From NCBI RefSeq assembly GCF_016595245.1, contig NZ_JAENHM010000051.1, forward strand, positions 62,001-126,000: a stretch of 64,000 bases of DNA. The letters are read 5' to 3'. Below, piece after piece: positions 7,292 to 18,040 of this stretch (positions within the stretch are counted from its first letter, which is position 1; every line of letters starts with the position of its first letter). This DNA comes from Azospirillum endophyticum (GTDB lineage Bacteria; Pseudomonadota; Alphaproteobacteria; Azospirillales; Azospirillaceae). The notes under the pieces are model-generated. The model did no database searches, was not told where the DNA came from, and saw only the letters and a list, made by a program, of their open reading frames with translations. Position numbers and translations under genes: made by a program.

Positions 7292-8395
7292 ATGAAGGCA
7301 TCGTTCGTCCGCAAGCTTGCATTGGGAGCGTGCATCCTCGCCAGCACGCTCGGCCTTGCCGGTCCGGCATCGGCCGCCGATCCGCGCGGAGTCAACGCCA
7401 ACAGCGGAACCGTCGGCATCGTATCGGGCGGGGTCGAGGGGACCTATGTGCGCATCGCCGCCGACCTCGCGTCGGTGTTGGACGACGGCGACACGCTGCG
7501 CGTCATGCCCATGCTGGGCAAGGGCTCGGTCCAGAACCTGAAGGACATCGTGCTGCTCAAGGGGATCGACGTCGGCATCGTGCAGTCCGACGTGCTGGCC
7601 TATGCCAAGCGCGAACGGCTGCTGCCCAACCTCGACCGGCGCATCAAATACATCGCCAAGCTCTACAACGAGGAACTGCACATCCTCGCCGGACCCGACG
7701 TGACGCGGATCGAGGATCTGGCCGGCCGCAAGGTCAATGTCGACGTCCAGGGAAGCGGGACCTCGATGACCGCCTCGCTGGTCTTCGACATGCTGGGCAT
7801 CAAGGTGGAGCCGCAGGCGAACGACCAGGCGCTGGCTTTGGAAAAGCTGCGCAAGGGGGAGATTGCGGCGATGGCCTATGTCGCCGGCAAGCCGACCCGG
7901 CTGTTCCGCGACCTGAAGGCCGGGGATGGCCTGCATTTCCTGTCGATCCCGATGAGCGCCGCGCTACTCGACACCTATTTGCCGTCGCGGCTGAGCAACG
8001 CCGACTATGACGGGCTGATCGCACCCGGCGAGCAGGTCGACACCGTCGCGGTCGGTGCGGTGATGGCGGTCTATGGCTGGGAGCGCGACCTGGAGCGGCA
8101 CCGCAAGGTCGCCCGCTTCGTCGACGCCTTCTTCAGCAAGTTCGACGAGTTCCTGAAGCCGCCGCGCCATCCGAAATGGAAGGAGGTCAATCTGGCCGCC
8201 GACGTCCCCGGCTGGACCCGCTTCGAACCGGCGGAGCAGTGGCTGCGCCAGGCGTCGGCGGCGAAGGAGCCGCAGACCGCCGCCGCCAGGAAGGAGGAGT
8301 TCCGGACCTTCGTCGAACAGCGCGGCGTCCCGCCCCAGCAGGCGGAGAAGCTGTTCGAGCAGTTCCTGCTGTGGCAGGCGCGCTCGCCTCAGTAG
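7292..8395 (+). CDS. TAXI-family TRAP-type solute-binding protein
   Basis: The protein has 367 residues with a clear signal peptide (MKASFVRKLALGACILAST...ASAAD, cleavage near residue 29). The GGGGGAG ribosome site sets the start at 7292 rather than the longer frame from 7136. The mature protein shows the TAXI/NMT1-like pattern: GTVGIVSGGVEGTYVRIAADLA, VDVGIVQSD-like text (IDVGIVQSDVL), DLAGRKVNVDVQGSGTS and a later GEIAAMAYVAGKP (each a separate motif). Such proteins capture organic acids in the periplasm. No TRAP DctM/DctQ fusion is adjacent; the nearest membrane partners are the TctB/TctA-like pair at 11656-13520. The C-terminus is extended with a charged EEFRTFVEQRG segment. The family is well supported; the ligand is inferred from the locus. 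Confidence 0.82.
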   Translation: MKASFVRKLALGACILASTLGLAGPASAADPRGVNANSGTVGIVSGGVEGTYVRIAADLASVLDDGDTLRVMPMLGKGSVQNLKDIVLLKGIDVGIVQSDVLAYAKRERLLPNLDRRIKYIAKLYNEELHILAGPDVTRIEDLAGRKVNVDVQGSGTSMTASLVFDMLGIKVEPQANDQALALEKLRKGEIAAMAYVAGKPTRLFRDLKAGDGLHFLSIPMSAALLDTYLPSRLSNADYDGLIAPGEQVDTVAVGAVMAVYGWERDLERHRKVARFVDAFFSKFDEFLKPPRHPKWKEVNLAADVPGWTRFEPAEQWLRQASAAKEPQTAAARKEEFRTFVEQRGVPPQQAEKLFEQFLLWQARSPQ

Positions 8396-8404
8396 GAGGC
8401 GGCG

Positions 8405-9787
8405 TCAGGCGCGAAGCTCCGCCGCCAGGAAGTCGGTGAAGCGCGGATCGTCGGCATAGGCGATGTTGATCCGCATGGCGGGCGCGGTCGGCGCCTTCGC
8501 CGGCAGGAACAGGCTGCCCGGCGCCAGGAAGATGCCGCGTTCCGCCGCCCGGTGGGTCAGCCCCAGCTCGTCGATCTGTCCGGGCAGCTCGCCCCACAGG
8601 TAATAGCTTCCCGAGGCGGCGGGCGGCAGCCGGACCCCGATGCGCCCCAGCGCCAGCATCGCCTTCTCGGCATGGTCCTCGATCCGCGTCTTCAGCCGGC
8701 GCAGATGGCGCAGGTAATGGCCCGACGCGATGAAGCCGTAGACGATCCGCTCGACGTAATCGGAGGTGCTGACGATGGTCAGCATCTTGACGTCGCACAG
8801 CCGGTCGATCAGGGGCCGTTTGGCCGCGACATAGCCGACGCGCAGGCTGGCCGACAGGGTCTTGGAAAAGGTGCCGACATAGATCACCCGGTCCAGCTGG
8901 TCGAGCGCCGCCAGCCGCGGGCTGGCGGCCGGCAGCACGTCGGCGAAGGGATCGTCCTCCACCACATAGAAGCCGTGCTGGCCGGCGACCTGCAGCAGGC
9001 GGTGGGCGACGGACGGCGTGATCGAGCCGCCGGTCGGGTTGTGGGCCAGCGACTGGGTGAAGAACAGCTTGGGCTTGTGGGCGGCGGCCTTGGCGGCGAG
9101 GTCGTCGAGGTCCGGGCCGTCCTGGCGGCGCTGCACGCCGACGATGGCGATGCGCGACAGCCGCAGCTTGCCGAACAGCGGGTAATAGCCGGGGCTGTCG
9201 ACCAGCACCGTGTCCCCCGGCTCCAGCATCTGGCGGGCGACGAGGTCGAGCGCGTGGTTGGCGCCCTGGGTCAGCAGGATCTGGTCGGGCGACGCCTTGA
9301 TCGCGCGTTCGCCCAGCGTCAGCGCCAGCCTTTCCCGCAGCGGCAGGAAGCCCCAGGGGGAGCCGTAGCCGTGCTCCGACGCCAGCCCGCGCACCGCCGC
9401 CATGAAGCGCGGGGCGCTGCCGATCTCGAAGCGTTCCATCCAGCTGGGCGGCGGGCGGCCGTCGCCGATGCGCACGGCGTAGCTCTGCACCAGCTGCTCG
9501 CGCAGGAGCGAGACGAAATCCACCGCCTCGGCGACATGGGCCGGCTGCTGTTCGGCCGAAGCCCGGCGCACGCGCGCGACGTAATAGCCGGAGCCCTGCT
9601 TGGCCTCCAGATAGCCCAGCGCCACCAGCCTGTCGTAAGCCTCCGCCATCGTATTCTTGGAGACGCCATGCTCGACGGCGCCGGCCCGGACCGACAGCAG
9701 CCGCTCCCCCGGTTTCAGCAGCCCGTCGCCGATCAGGCCGGTGATCCTGTCGACGATGCTGGCCACCCTGGTCATCTCGCGCGTCAT
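8405..9787 (-). CDS. MocR-type (GntR plus aminotransferase domain) transcriptional regulator
   Basis: The protein has 460 residues from the ATG at 9787; the frame is open further to 9886 but that part covers the operator region. Residues about 1-70 are a GntR winged helix (GERLLSVRAGAVEHGVSKNTMAEAYDRLVALGYL, read in parts). Residues about 100-460 are a class-I aminotransferase fold with TQGANHALDLVAR, HNPTG, DDPFADV and the PLP lysine in GTFSKTLSASLRVGY. MocR proteins use PLP or its adducts as effector. The gene is convergent with the TAXI gene (gap 9 bp) and divergent from the HMG-CoA reductase gene, so it is the natural regulator of the locus. Four TGTCCC repeats lie in the divergent promoter region. 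Confidence 0.88.
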   Translation of the reverse strand: MTREMTRVASIVDRITGLIGDGLLKPGERLLSVRAGAVEHGVSKNTMAEAYDRLVALGYLEAKQGSGYYVARVRRASAEQQPAHVAEAVDFVSLLREQLVQSYAVRIGDGRPPPSWMERFEIGSAPRFMAAVRGLASEHGYGSPWGFLPLRERLALTLGERAIKASPDQILLTQGANHALDLVARQMLEPGDTVLVDSPGYYPLFGKLRLSRIAIVGVQRRQDGPDLDDLAAKAAAHKPKLFFTQSLAHNPTGGSITPSVAHRLLQVAGQHGFYVVEDDPFADVLPAASPRLAALDQLDRVIYVGTFSKTLSASLRVGYVAAKRPLIDRLCDVKMLTIVSTSDYVERIVYGFIASGHYLRHLRRLKTRIEDHAEKAMLALGRIGVRLPPAASGSYYLWGELPGQIDELGLTHRAAERGIFLAPGSLFLPAKAPTAPAMRINIAYADDPRFTDFLAAELRA

Positions 9788-9811
9788 CCGGCAGCCGGCC
9801 TTTCGTTGCAG

Positions 9812-9876
9812 TGTCCCATCGGAATCACTGGGACAGTGTCCCGGAGATTCCGGCAAACTGTCCCTTGATCTGTCCC
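9812..9876. promoter_or_regulatory. Candidate MocR operator: four TGTCCC direct repeats and a palindrome
   Basis: TGTCCC occurs at 9812-9817, 9837-9842, 9859-9864 and 9871-9876, all in the same orientation. GGGACAGTGTCCC at 9830-9842 is a perfect palindrome around the second copy. The group lies 25-90 bp upstream of the MocR start and about 165 bp upstream of the HMG-CoA reductase start. MocR-family regulators commonly bind direct repeats in such divergent regions. The assignment is inference from position and repetition. Confidence 0.5.
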
Positions 9877-10039
9877 TTTGTATCACTGATCATTCCGCCT
9901 GCGAACGGCGTTCCCGCGGCATTCCGCCGGGAAGGCTTTCCCTCATATCCCCACCGACCGTCCCCCTCAGCGGACGCCTCTCCAAGGCGTCCGGGGACGG
10001 TTCCATGGTCGCGGCCCCGCAAGACAGCAAGGTTCAGCA

Positions 10040-11323
10040 ATGTCCCAATCCCACCGCAGCTCCCGCATCTCCGGATTCCACAAGAAGTCGCCGGCGGAGC
10101 GGCTGGCGATCGTCTCCGAGTTCGCCGGTCTCGGCGGCGCGGCCGCGGCGAAGCTTTCCGACACCGGCAACCTGGACCTCGACCTCGCCGACCGGCTGGT
10201 CGAGAACGTCGTCGGGTCGATGAACATCCCGCTCGGCATCGCCACCAACATGAAGGTCGACGGCGAGGAACTGCTGATTCCGATGGCGACGGAGGAATCG
10301 TCGGTCGTCGCGGCGGTCTGCAACGCGGCGCGGCAATGCTACGACGCCGGCGGCTTCACCAGCTCGATGTCCGGCACGCTGATGATCGCGCAGATCCAGG
10401 CGATCGGCGTCGCCGATCCCCATGCGGCGCGCCTGCGCATCCTCGGCCGGCGCGACGAAATCAAGGCGGTGTGCGACGGCTGCGACCCCATCCTGCTGAA
10501 GTTCGGCGGCGGCTTCCGCGACGTCGAGGTGCGGGTGCTCGACAGCCAGGGCGGGCCGATGCTGATCACCCACCTGATCGTCGACACCCGCGACGCCATG
10601 GGCGCCAACGCCGTCAACAGCATGGCGGAAAAGCTGGCTCCCCACATCGCCGAATGGACCGGCGGCCGGGTCTATCTGCGCATCCTGTCCAACCTCGCCG
10701 ACCGCCGTCTGGCGCGGGCGCATGCGGTGTGGCCGCTCGACCAGATCGGCGGCGAGGCGGTGCGCGACGGCATCGTCAGCGCCTATCACTTCGCCGATGC
10801 CGACCCCTACCGCGCCGCCACCCACAACAAGGGCATCATGAACGGCGTCAGCGCCGTCGTGCTGGCCACCGGCAACGACACCCGCGCGGTGGAGGCCGGC
10901 GCCCATGCCTATGCCGCCCGCGACGGCCGCTACCGCAGCCTGACCCGGTTCGAGGTCACCGCCAGCGGCGATCTCAGCGGGTCGATCGAACTGCCGATGG
11001 CGGTCGGGCTGATCGGCGGCGCCACCAAGGCCCACCCGACGGCGCAGGCCTGCCTGAAGATTCTCGGCGTCGCCAGCGCCGAGCGGCTGGCCCGCGTCAT
11101 CGCCGCGGTCGGTCTGGCGCAGAACTTCTCGGCGCTGAAGGCGCTGGCGACCACCGGAATCCAGAAGGGCCACATGGCGCTGCACGCCCAGAACATCGCC
11201 ATGATGGCGGGGGCGGTCGGCGGCGAGATCGACCGTGTCGCCCGCATCCTGGTGGAGCGCGGCACCGTCCGCCAGGACGTCGCCCAGGCGATCCTGGAGG
11301 ACATGCGCGCGGCGGCCCGGTAA
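10040..11323 (+). CDS. mvaA: Class II hydroxymethylglutaryl-CoA reductase, degradative type
   Basis: The protein has 427 residues, like the Pseudomonas mevalonii enzyme, which oxidises mevalonate to HMG-CoA with NAD during growth on mevalonate. Visible signatures: VENVVGSMNIPLGIATNM (54-71), EESSVVAA with the catalytic Glu at 86, DTRDAMGAN (182-190), THNKGIMNG with the catalytic Lys at 264, ATGND with the catalytic Asp at 280, and GIQKGHMALHAQNIA with the catalytic His at the C-terminal end. Asp149 lines up with the residue I recall as giving NAD preference in P. mevalonii. It is the first gene of a rightward group with a transporter and HMG-CoA lyase, which argues for catabolism rather than isoprenoid synthesis. 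No other mevalonate-pathway kinase genes are nearby. Confidence 0.93.
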   Translation: MSQSHRSSRISGFHKKSPAERLAIVSEFAGLGGAAAAKLSDTGNLDLDLADRLVENVVGSMNIPLGIATNMKVDGEELLIPMATEESSVVAAVCNAARQCYDAGGFTSSMSGTLMIAQIQAIGVADPHAARLRILGRRDEIKAVCDGCDPILLKFGGGFRDVEVRVLDSQGGPMLITHLIVDTRDAMGANAVNSMAEKLAPHIAEWTGGRVYLRILSNLADRRLARAHAVWPLDQIGGEAVRDGIVSAYHFADADPYRAATHNKGIMNGVSAVVLATGNDTRAVEAGAHAYAARDGRYRSLTRFEVTASGDLSGSIELPMAVGLIGGATKAHPTAQACLKILGVASAERLARVIAAVGLAQNFSALKALATTGIQKGHMALHAQNIAMMAGAVGGEIDRVARILVERGTVRQDVAQAILEDMRAAAR

Positions 11324-11409
11324 GCGGGGCCAAACGAGCAGATTCGTATAAGGACCCGGCAGCCAGCCCCCATGACCTTTTATAGGGTGGTCGTAACTGG
11401 CGATAAGCG

Positions 11410-11567
11410 CCCTCTCCCGTCCCGGGAGAGGGAGGGGACCCGCGCCGAAGGCGGGGGGAGGGTGAGGGGGAATGCGAGAATCCGGAACCGTATGGTTTCT
11501 TGGACCACCCCTCACCCTTCCCATGGCGATGCCATGGGCCCCTTCCCTCTCCCGGGGCGGGAGAGGG
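11410..11567. repeat. GC-rich palindromic intergenic element, copy 2
   Basis: This ~158-bp element starts with CCCTCTCCCGTCCCGGGAG and ends with the inverse form. Its inner edges are GGTGAGGGGG and CCCCTCACCC, so left and right arms are inverted copies around a ~35-bp centre (TCCGGAACCGTATGGTTTC). It fills most of the 332-bp gap between mvaA and the TctB-like gene. The same family occurs at 19178-19320, 25295-25451 and 28006-28157. Folding could affect read-through or mRNA stability between the two genes. No coding potential is seen. Confidence 0.75.
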
Positions 11568-11655
11568 ATGTAATGCCTGCGACTGGGGCTAACGCAACCG
11601 GCGGGGCCGGGCGGTTTCACTGCGGCGCGGTCCAGCCCAATGAAGAGGAAACGCA

Positions 11656-12135
11656 ATGAAGACGGGACGATTGATAGAGGTCTGGGGCGACACGGTCGAC
11701 AGCGTCCATCTCGGCTGGGCGATGGCGATCGGCTGCGCCATCAGCCTCGGTGCCTTCCTGCTGGCCAACCGCATCCTGGCCGGCCTCGTCGCGGCGCCGG
11801 AGATGGCGCGGGCCTATTCCATGCTGGTCGGGCTGGCCGGCTGCCTGATGGCCGGCGCGCTGTGCGCCCGCCTGTTCCCGCCCAAGCGCGAGGTGGTCGA
11901 CCGGGCCGCCGATCCGGCCTGGCGGGAGACGCTGATGGCCGAGCTGCGGGCGGAACCGGGCGGCTTCGGCCGGCTTGCCGACCTGCCCCCGGCGGCGGTC
12001 GCCGAGTTGAAGGAAATGGGACTCTACGACCTGTTCGCGGCGGAGGAAAAAGCGGCGGCGACCGCCCAGAGCGGGCCGGCCCTCCGCTCCGACAGCCTTC
12101 GTGCAGAACCGGCGGCGCGGGAGGCGCGGGCGTGA
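11656..12135 (+). CDS. Small membrane protein, TctB-like subunit of a tripartite transporter
   Basis: The protein has 159 residues. Two hydrophobic segments are visible (about 22-41, MAIGCAISLGAFLLANRIL; about 52-71, YSMLVGLAGCLMAGALCARL), followed by a charged cytoplasmic tail rich in Ala and Glu. A TctB protein normally has four segments, so this is a reduced version if it is one. Its stop overlaps the next start by one base (TGATG at 12133-12137), coupling it to the TctA-like permease. Partner role is inferred from size, hydrophobicity and coupling; sequence similarity to TctB is not obvious to me. Confidence 0.55.
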   Translation: MKTGRLIEVWGDTVDSVHLGWAMAIGCAISLGAFLLANRILAGLVAAPEMARAYSMLVGLAGCLMAGALCARLFPPKREVVDRAADPAWRETLMAELRAEPGGFGRLADLPPAAVAELKEMGLYDLFAAEEKAAATAQSGPALRSDSLRAEPAAREARA

Positions 12136-13520
12136 TGGAACTTCTTCTGAACGATTTTCTCTGGGCCGCCGGCATGGGGCTGGTCGGCGCCGTGCTGTTC
12201 GCCGGCATCGGGCTGGTATCCGGCACCGACGAGACCACCACCATCGCGCCGCTGACCCTGCTGGTCGTCCTGCTCGGCGTGCCGCCGGCCGGCGTCTTCA
12301 CCTTCTTCCTCGCCAGCGCGGTCGCCAAGCACATGACGCATGCGGTGCCGACGGCGCTGCTCGGCATTCCCGGCGACACCATGGCGATCCCGCTGATGCA
12401 GCAGGCGGGCGTGCTGCGCAACCTGGGCGTTCCACACATCGCCCTGCGCAAGATGGTGTCGGGCGCCATCATCGCCGCCTTCGTCGCCGTGCCGCTGGCG
12501 GTGCTGTTCGCCGTCCTGCTGGCCCCCTTCGGGCCGTCGATCACCAAGGCCGCCCCCTGGATCTTCGTCGCCGCCGCCGTCGCCATCGCCTATTTCTCGG
12601 CCGGGCGCTGGGCGTCGGTCGTCGCCCTGTTCCCCTTCGTTCTGGTGATCGTCGCCCTGCAGGGGCTGACCGCCAAGTTCGGGGTGAAGCTGAGCATCAG
12701 CTATTTTCTCGGCATCGCCATCGGGCCGCTGGTGGCCGACCTCTTCTCCGTCCTGTCGCCGGCCGACCGCAAGCGGATCGAGCGCGACCGCGTCCGCAGC
12801 TTCGCGCTGGCTCCCGACGTGAAGAGCTGGGGCGGCTATTTCCCCAACCCCTTCAAGGTTCTGGACGCCTCGCAAATCCGCTGGACGCTCGGCACCGCGG
12901 CGGTGTCCAGCGCCACCTTCGTCTTCAGCCCGGTCGCCATGACCGTGCTGCTGGGCGAGGTGGTCGGATCGCGGGTCCGCCATGTCTACCACCGCATGAC
13001 CACCGTGCTGACCGCCCGCAACGGCGTCACGGAATCGACCTACATCGCCGAAGCGCTGATCCCGCTGATCGCCTTCGGCCTGCCGCTCAGCCCCGTCGCC
13101 GCCGGTCCGGCCGCCCCGCTGTTCAACGCGCCGCCGCGCTTCAGCGTCGATGCCGCGACCGGGCAGGTCAACAACCTGCACAATCTGCTGACGAACTGGG
13201 AGTTCCTGGGCTACGGGCTGCTGGCGGTCGCGCTGGCGGCGCTGGTCTCCTACCCCTTCGCCATGAACTACGCCCGCAGCGCCGCGGCCTTCGTCGCCCG
13301 CCGCCTGAGCCATGAGGCGATCATCGCCACCTTCTCCGGCCTGATCCTGGTGATCGGCGTGTGGGAAGGCGGGCTGATGGGGCTGCTGGTGATCCTCGCC
13401 ATCGGGCTGGTCGGCGGGCTGCTCTACCGGACGCTGGGCTTCAACACCGGGGTCCAGTTCATGGGCTACTACACCGCCGTCCTGACGGTTCCCGCCCTCA
13501 CCAAGCTGATCGGCGTCTGA
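12135..13520 (+). CDS. TctA-like permease subunit of a tripartite tricarboxylate-type transporter
   Basis: The protein has 461 residues and about ten to twelve hydrophobic segments. The N-terminal half carries the TctA-type pattern of a long hydrophobic stretch with [21 protein letters not shown] second [21 protein letters not shown] recalls the other conserved TctA loop. The start is taken as the ATG at 12135, overlapping the previous stop; the frame is open further upstream without a ribosome site. The gene lies between the reductase and HMG-CoA lyase genes, so the substrate is most likely mevalonate or a related hydroxy acid. TctA normally works with a TctC binding protein; here the only binding protein nearby is the TAXI type. 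Confidence 0.78.
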   Translation: MELLLNDFLWAAGMGLVGAVLFAGIGLVSGTDETTTIAPLTLLVVLLGVPPAGVFTFFLASAVAKHMTHAVPTALLGIPGDTMAIPLMQQAGVLRNLGVPHIALRKMVSGAIIAAFVAVPLAVLFAVLLAPFGPSITKAAPWIFVAAAVAIAYFSAGRWASVVALFPFVLVIVALQGLTAKFGVKLSISYFLGIAIGPLVADLFSVLSPADRKRIERDRVRSFALAPDVKSWGGYFPNPFKVLDASQIRWTLGTAAVSSATFVFSPVAMTVLLGEVVGSRVRHVYHRMTTVLTARNGVTESTYIAEALIPLIAFGLPLSPVAAGPAAPLFNAPPRFSVDAATGQVNNLHNLLTNWEFLGYGLLAVALAALVSYPFAMNYARSAAAFVARRLSHEAIIATFSGLILVIGVWEGGLMGLLVILAIGLVGGLLYRTLGFNTGVQFMGYYTAVLTVPALTKLIGV

Positions 13521-13561
13521 CGCCTGCCGCGCGGACCTTCCGAAAAGAAGCGAGAGTTTTC

Positions 13562-14482
<921 letters not shown>

Positions 14483-14486
14483 ACGG

Positions 14487-15143
14487 TCAGGAGGGCATGA
14501 CGGCCTTCAACCCGTCGATCAGCCGGTCCAGGCCGAAGCGGAAGCGGGCGTCGTCGTCGTCCGAGGCCAGTAGTTTTACGGTGATGGCGGCGTTTGGATA
14601 GCGCGCCGCCTGCTCCGCCGTCAGCCGTTGTGCGACCTGCATCAGGTCCACCCCTTCCCCCTCCTCGTGCCCGTGCCCGCCGGGAGGCGGCGTCGCCGCC
14701 TGCTCCTCGATGGTAAAGCCGAGCACGAAATACTGCACCGTAAACAGCGTACGGACGGCCAGCCGCTCATCGGCACCGGCGGCGCGCAGTTTCGCGATGA
14801 TCCGGTCGCTGATGCGCAGCACATTGTCCAGCGCCGGGAAGGTTCCGGCAAAGACCCGTGCCCCATCGCGCCGTGACTTCAGGGCACGGCGGAACTCGGT
14901 CGCCACCGCCCGCAGCCACCCATCCCAGGGCATTTCCTCTTCGGGCAGAACCATCTCCGCCAGCAGCGCGTCGGCCATCGCGTCGAGCAACGCCTGCTTG
15001 CCGGCGAAATGCCAGTAGAGCGACGGTGCCTGAATCCGCAGGGCCGCGGCGAGCCGGCGCATCGTCAGCCCATCCACTCCCCCGTCGTCGAGCAGGGCCA
15101 TCGCGGCGTCGATGATGTCCTGTCGCTGCACGCGCATCGCCAT
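14487..15143 (-). CDS. TetR/AcrR-family transcriptional regulator
   Basis: The protein has 218 residues from the ATG at 15143 (or 15137); the frame is open to 15227 but the upstream part overlaps the operator. The N-terminal HTH is clear: RQDIIDAAMALLDDGGVDGL, then TMRRLAAALRIQAPSLYWHFAGKQALLDAM (in parts). The C-terminal half looks like the TetR_C domain, with TVQYFVLGFTIEEQA. It contains a His-rich GGHGHEEGEG loop (about residue 152-161) that might bind metal. It diverges from a PPOX flavoprotein gene; two CTAAC-N3-GTTAG palindromes lie in the 107-bp gap. It probably represses itself and that gene. It ends 5 bp from mvaB, in convergent orientation. Confidence 0.85.
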   Translation of the reverse strand: MAMRVQRQDIIDAAMALLDDGGVDGLTMRRLAAALRIQAPSLYWHFAGKQALLDAMADALLAEMVLPEEEMPWDGWLRAVATEFRRALKSRRDGARVFAGTFPALDNVLRISDRIIAKLRAAGADERLAVRTLFTVQYFVLGFTIEEQAATPPPGGHGHEEGEGVDLMQVAQRLTAEQAARYPNAAITVKLLASDDDDARFRFGLDRLIDGLKAVMPS

Positions 15144-15175
15144 TTTCCCCTGCCCTTTCCGCAACGGTTGACAAT

Positions 15176-15208
15176 CTAACGGCGTTAGATGAAATCTAAC
15201 AACGTTAG
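15176..15208. promoter_or_regulatory. Twin palindromic TetR-type operators
   Basis: CTAACGGCGTTAG (15176-15188) and CTAACAACGTTAG (15196-15208) are both perfect in their 5-bp arms and lie 20 bp centre to centre, on about the same face of the helix. They occupy the gap between the divergent TetR gene and the PPOX gene. A pair of such sites is usual for a TetR repressor binding as two dimers. Confidence 0.7.
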
Positions 15209-15250
15209 TTTGGCAGCGGCGCCGCATCGCGGCCCGGCAGAGGAGGCATC

Positions 15251-15889
15251 ATGGATCCCCATCGCATCCACACGGTCGAGGCGCTGCGGCGGCTTTACGA
15301 CATGCCGACCGAGCGCATCGTGAAGATGAGCTTTCCGTTCCTGGACGATCACTGCCTGCGCTTCGTCGCGGAATCGCCGCTGGTCTTCGTCGCCACCCTG
15401 GCGGAAAGCGGCATGGACTGTTCGCCGCGCGGCGGGCGTCCCGGCTTCGTCCTTGCCGAGGATCGCCGCACGCTGGCCCTGCCCGACTGGCCCGGCAACA
15501 ACAAGCTGTCGTCGATCACCAACATCCTGACCTCCGACGGGGCGTGCGGGCTGGTGTTCCTGGTGCCCGGGACGGATGTCTTCCTACGGGTCAACGGCGT
15601 CGCCACCGTCACCACCGACCCCGCCCTGCTCGGCCGGCTGACGGAGCAGGGGCGCATGCCCAAGGCCGCCATCCGCCTGTCGGTGCGGGAAGCCTTCTTC
15701 CATTGCGGCAAGGCATTGCGCCGGTCGCACCTGTGGCAGCCCGACGCCTGGTCGGTGCCGCAGGACATGCCGTCGCCCGGCCAGATGGTGAAGGACCAGT
15801 CGGGGCTGGCGGAGCTGTCGGTCGAGCAGATCGACGCGATGTACGAGACGGCGCTGTCCGAACAGCTCTACAGCGAGCCGGAGCACTGA
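15251..15889 (+). CDS. Pyridoxamine 5'-phosphate oxidase-family FMN protein (MSMEG_1061-like)
   Basis: The protein has 212 residues. It shows the split-barrel flavin-binding pattern of small PPOX-class proteins: [21 protein letters not shown], then [19 protein letters not shown], then GLVFLVPG (read as separate motifs). Related proteins bind FMN or F420 and are linked to redox or xenobiotic stress; the substrate is unknown. A GGAGG ribosome site precedes the ATG. The gene diverges from a TetR gene with twin operators between, so it is probably induced by the TetR ligand. Confidence 0.82.
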   Translation: MDPHRIHTVEALRRLYDMPTERIVKMSFPFLDDHCLRFVAESPLVFVATLAESGMDCSPRGGRPGFVLAEDRRTLALPDWPGNNKLSSITNILTSDGACGLVFLVPGTDVFLRVNGVATVTTDPALLGRLTEQGRMPKAAIRLSVREAFFHCGKALRRSHLWQPDAWSVPQDMPSPGQMVKDQSGLAELSVEQIDAMYETALSEQLYSEPEH

Positions 15890-15908
15890 TGCCGCAGGGG
15901 GAGCCTGG

Positions 15909-16706
<798 letters not shown>

Positions 16707-16717
16707 TTGAGCCCCCA

Positions 16718-18040
16718 TCATTTCAGGCCTTTGCGATAGAGCGTGTCGACATAGACCGCGGCGACCAGGACGAGGCCGACGACGATGTTCTGCATCGGCG
16801 CGTCCACCCCCAGCAGCACCATGCCGGATTGCAGCGACTGCATCACCATGGCACCCAGCATCGCGCCGAGGATGGTGCCGACGCCGCCGGCCATCGAGGT
16901 GCCGCCGATGATCGCCGCGGCGATGACGTACAGCTCGTCCAGCGTGCCGTTGGCGTTGGTGGCGGCATTCAACCGGGCGGTGGCGATGCAGGCGGATAGG
17001 CCGCACAGCGCCCCCATCAGCCCGAACACCATCACCATCACCCGCTTCGTGTTGATGCCCGACAGTTCCGCCGCCTCGGGATTGCCGCCGATGGCGAAGA
17101 CATAGCGGCCGAAGCGGGTGCGCCGCGACAGGAAGGTCATCCCCACCCCCACCGCCACCGCGATCAGCACCGGGATGGCGAAGCCGTGGGCGACGAAGGG
17201 AAGCCCGCCGTCGGTGGACAGCCCTTGCGCCTCCATCATCCGGCGGACCACCGGGACGGGAAGCGGATAGGCGTTGACCACCAGCACCGCGCCGACGATG
17301 GCGGCGGCGACCAGCAGGATCACCACCCCCTCCGCCCACAGCGGCCGGACGGGGAAGCCGAAGCCGGCCCGTCGGCGCCGCGTCACCAGGATGGCGGCGA
17401 CCGAGAGCAGGACGGCGGCGATGCCGACCATCCAGCTCGGCCCGGCGCCGATGGCGCCCTCGAACCCGCCGCCCAGCCGCTTGAACGCCCCGTCCATCGG
17501 TGCCACCGTCTGGCCGGTCGTCACCCACCAGGCGGCGCCGCGCCAGACCAGCAGCCCGCCCAGCGTGACGATGAAGGAGGACACGCCGAGATAGGCGATG
17601 ATGGCGCCCTGAACCGCCCCCACCGCCCCGCCGACGGCGACCGCCGCCAGCACCGCCACCACCCAGGTCAGCGGATTCTCGAAGCCCCAGATCTCCGGCA
17701 AAATGCGGGCCTGGAGCACGCCCACCACCATGCCGGTGAAGCCCAGGATGGAGCCCACCGACAGGTCGATGTTGCGGGTGACGATGACCAGGACCATGCC
17801 CGTCGCCATCACGGCGACGGACGCGGTCTGCACCGACAGGTTCCACAGGTTGCGCGGAGTCAGGAAGGCGCCGCCGGTCAGGATGTCGAAGCTGATCCAG
17901 ACGATGGCCAGCGCCCCGATCATCCCGACCATGCGGGTGTCCAGCTCCAGCGCGCGCAGGGCGTCGCCGATGCCGGCCCGCCGTCCTACCGGCGCTTCCG
18001 AGGAGGGTGCCGGGGACAGGGTGGTGGACGGTTCCGCCAT
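16718..18040 (-). CDS. xylH: Xylose ABC transporter permease
   Basis: The protein has 440 residues with about ten to eleven membrane segments. It shows the sugar-permease (BPD_transp_2) signatures [19 protein letters not shown] and [20 protein letters not shown]. An extended middle section with [17 protein letters not shown] distinguishes XylH from the shorter RbsC. The start codon shares one base with the xylF stop (TGATG at 18038-18042) and the stop overlaps the alternative start of xylG, so xylF, xylH and xylG are translationally linked. Confidence 0.9.
   Translation of the reverse strand: MAEPSTTLSPAPSSEAPVGRRAGIGDALRALELDTRMVGMIGALAIVWISFDILTGGAFLTPRNLWNLSVQTASVAVMATGMVLVIVTRNIDLSVGSILGFTGMVVGVLQARILPEIWGFENPLTWVVAVLAAVAVGGAVGAVQGAIIAYLGVSSFIVTLGGLLVWRGAAWWVTTGQTVAPMDGAFKRLGGGFEGAIGAGPSWMVGIAAVLLSVAAILVTRRRRAGFGFPVRPLWAEGVVILLVAAAIVGAVLVVNAYPLPVPVVRRMMEAQGLSTDGGLPFVAHGFAIPVLIAVAVGVGMTFLSRRTRFGRYVFAIGGNPEAAELSGINTKRVMVMVFGLMGALCGLSACIATARLNAATNANGTLDELYVIAAAIIGGTSMAGGVGTILGAMLGAMVMQSLQSGMVLLGVDAPMQNIVVGLVLVAAVYVDTLYRKGLK

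Noticed and set aside
9871-9886. TGTCCCTTTG near the MocR gene as an extra iteron
   Set aside because: It shares the TGTCCC start of the iterons but lacks the GCYCGCGC part; the four hexamers there form their own pattern.
10040-11323. HMG-CoA reductase as part of an isoprenoid-synthesis mevalonate pathway
   Set aside because: The sequence is class II degradative type and sits with HMG-CoA lyase and a transporter; no mevalonate kinase or diphosphate decarboxylase is near.
11656-13520. TctB-like and TctA-like reading as one fused protein from 11640
   Set aside because: The long frame in front of the TctA start is the shadow of the TctB-like gene; TGATG coupling and the membrane pattern support two genes.
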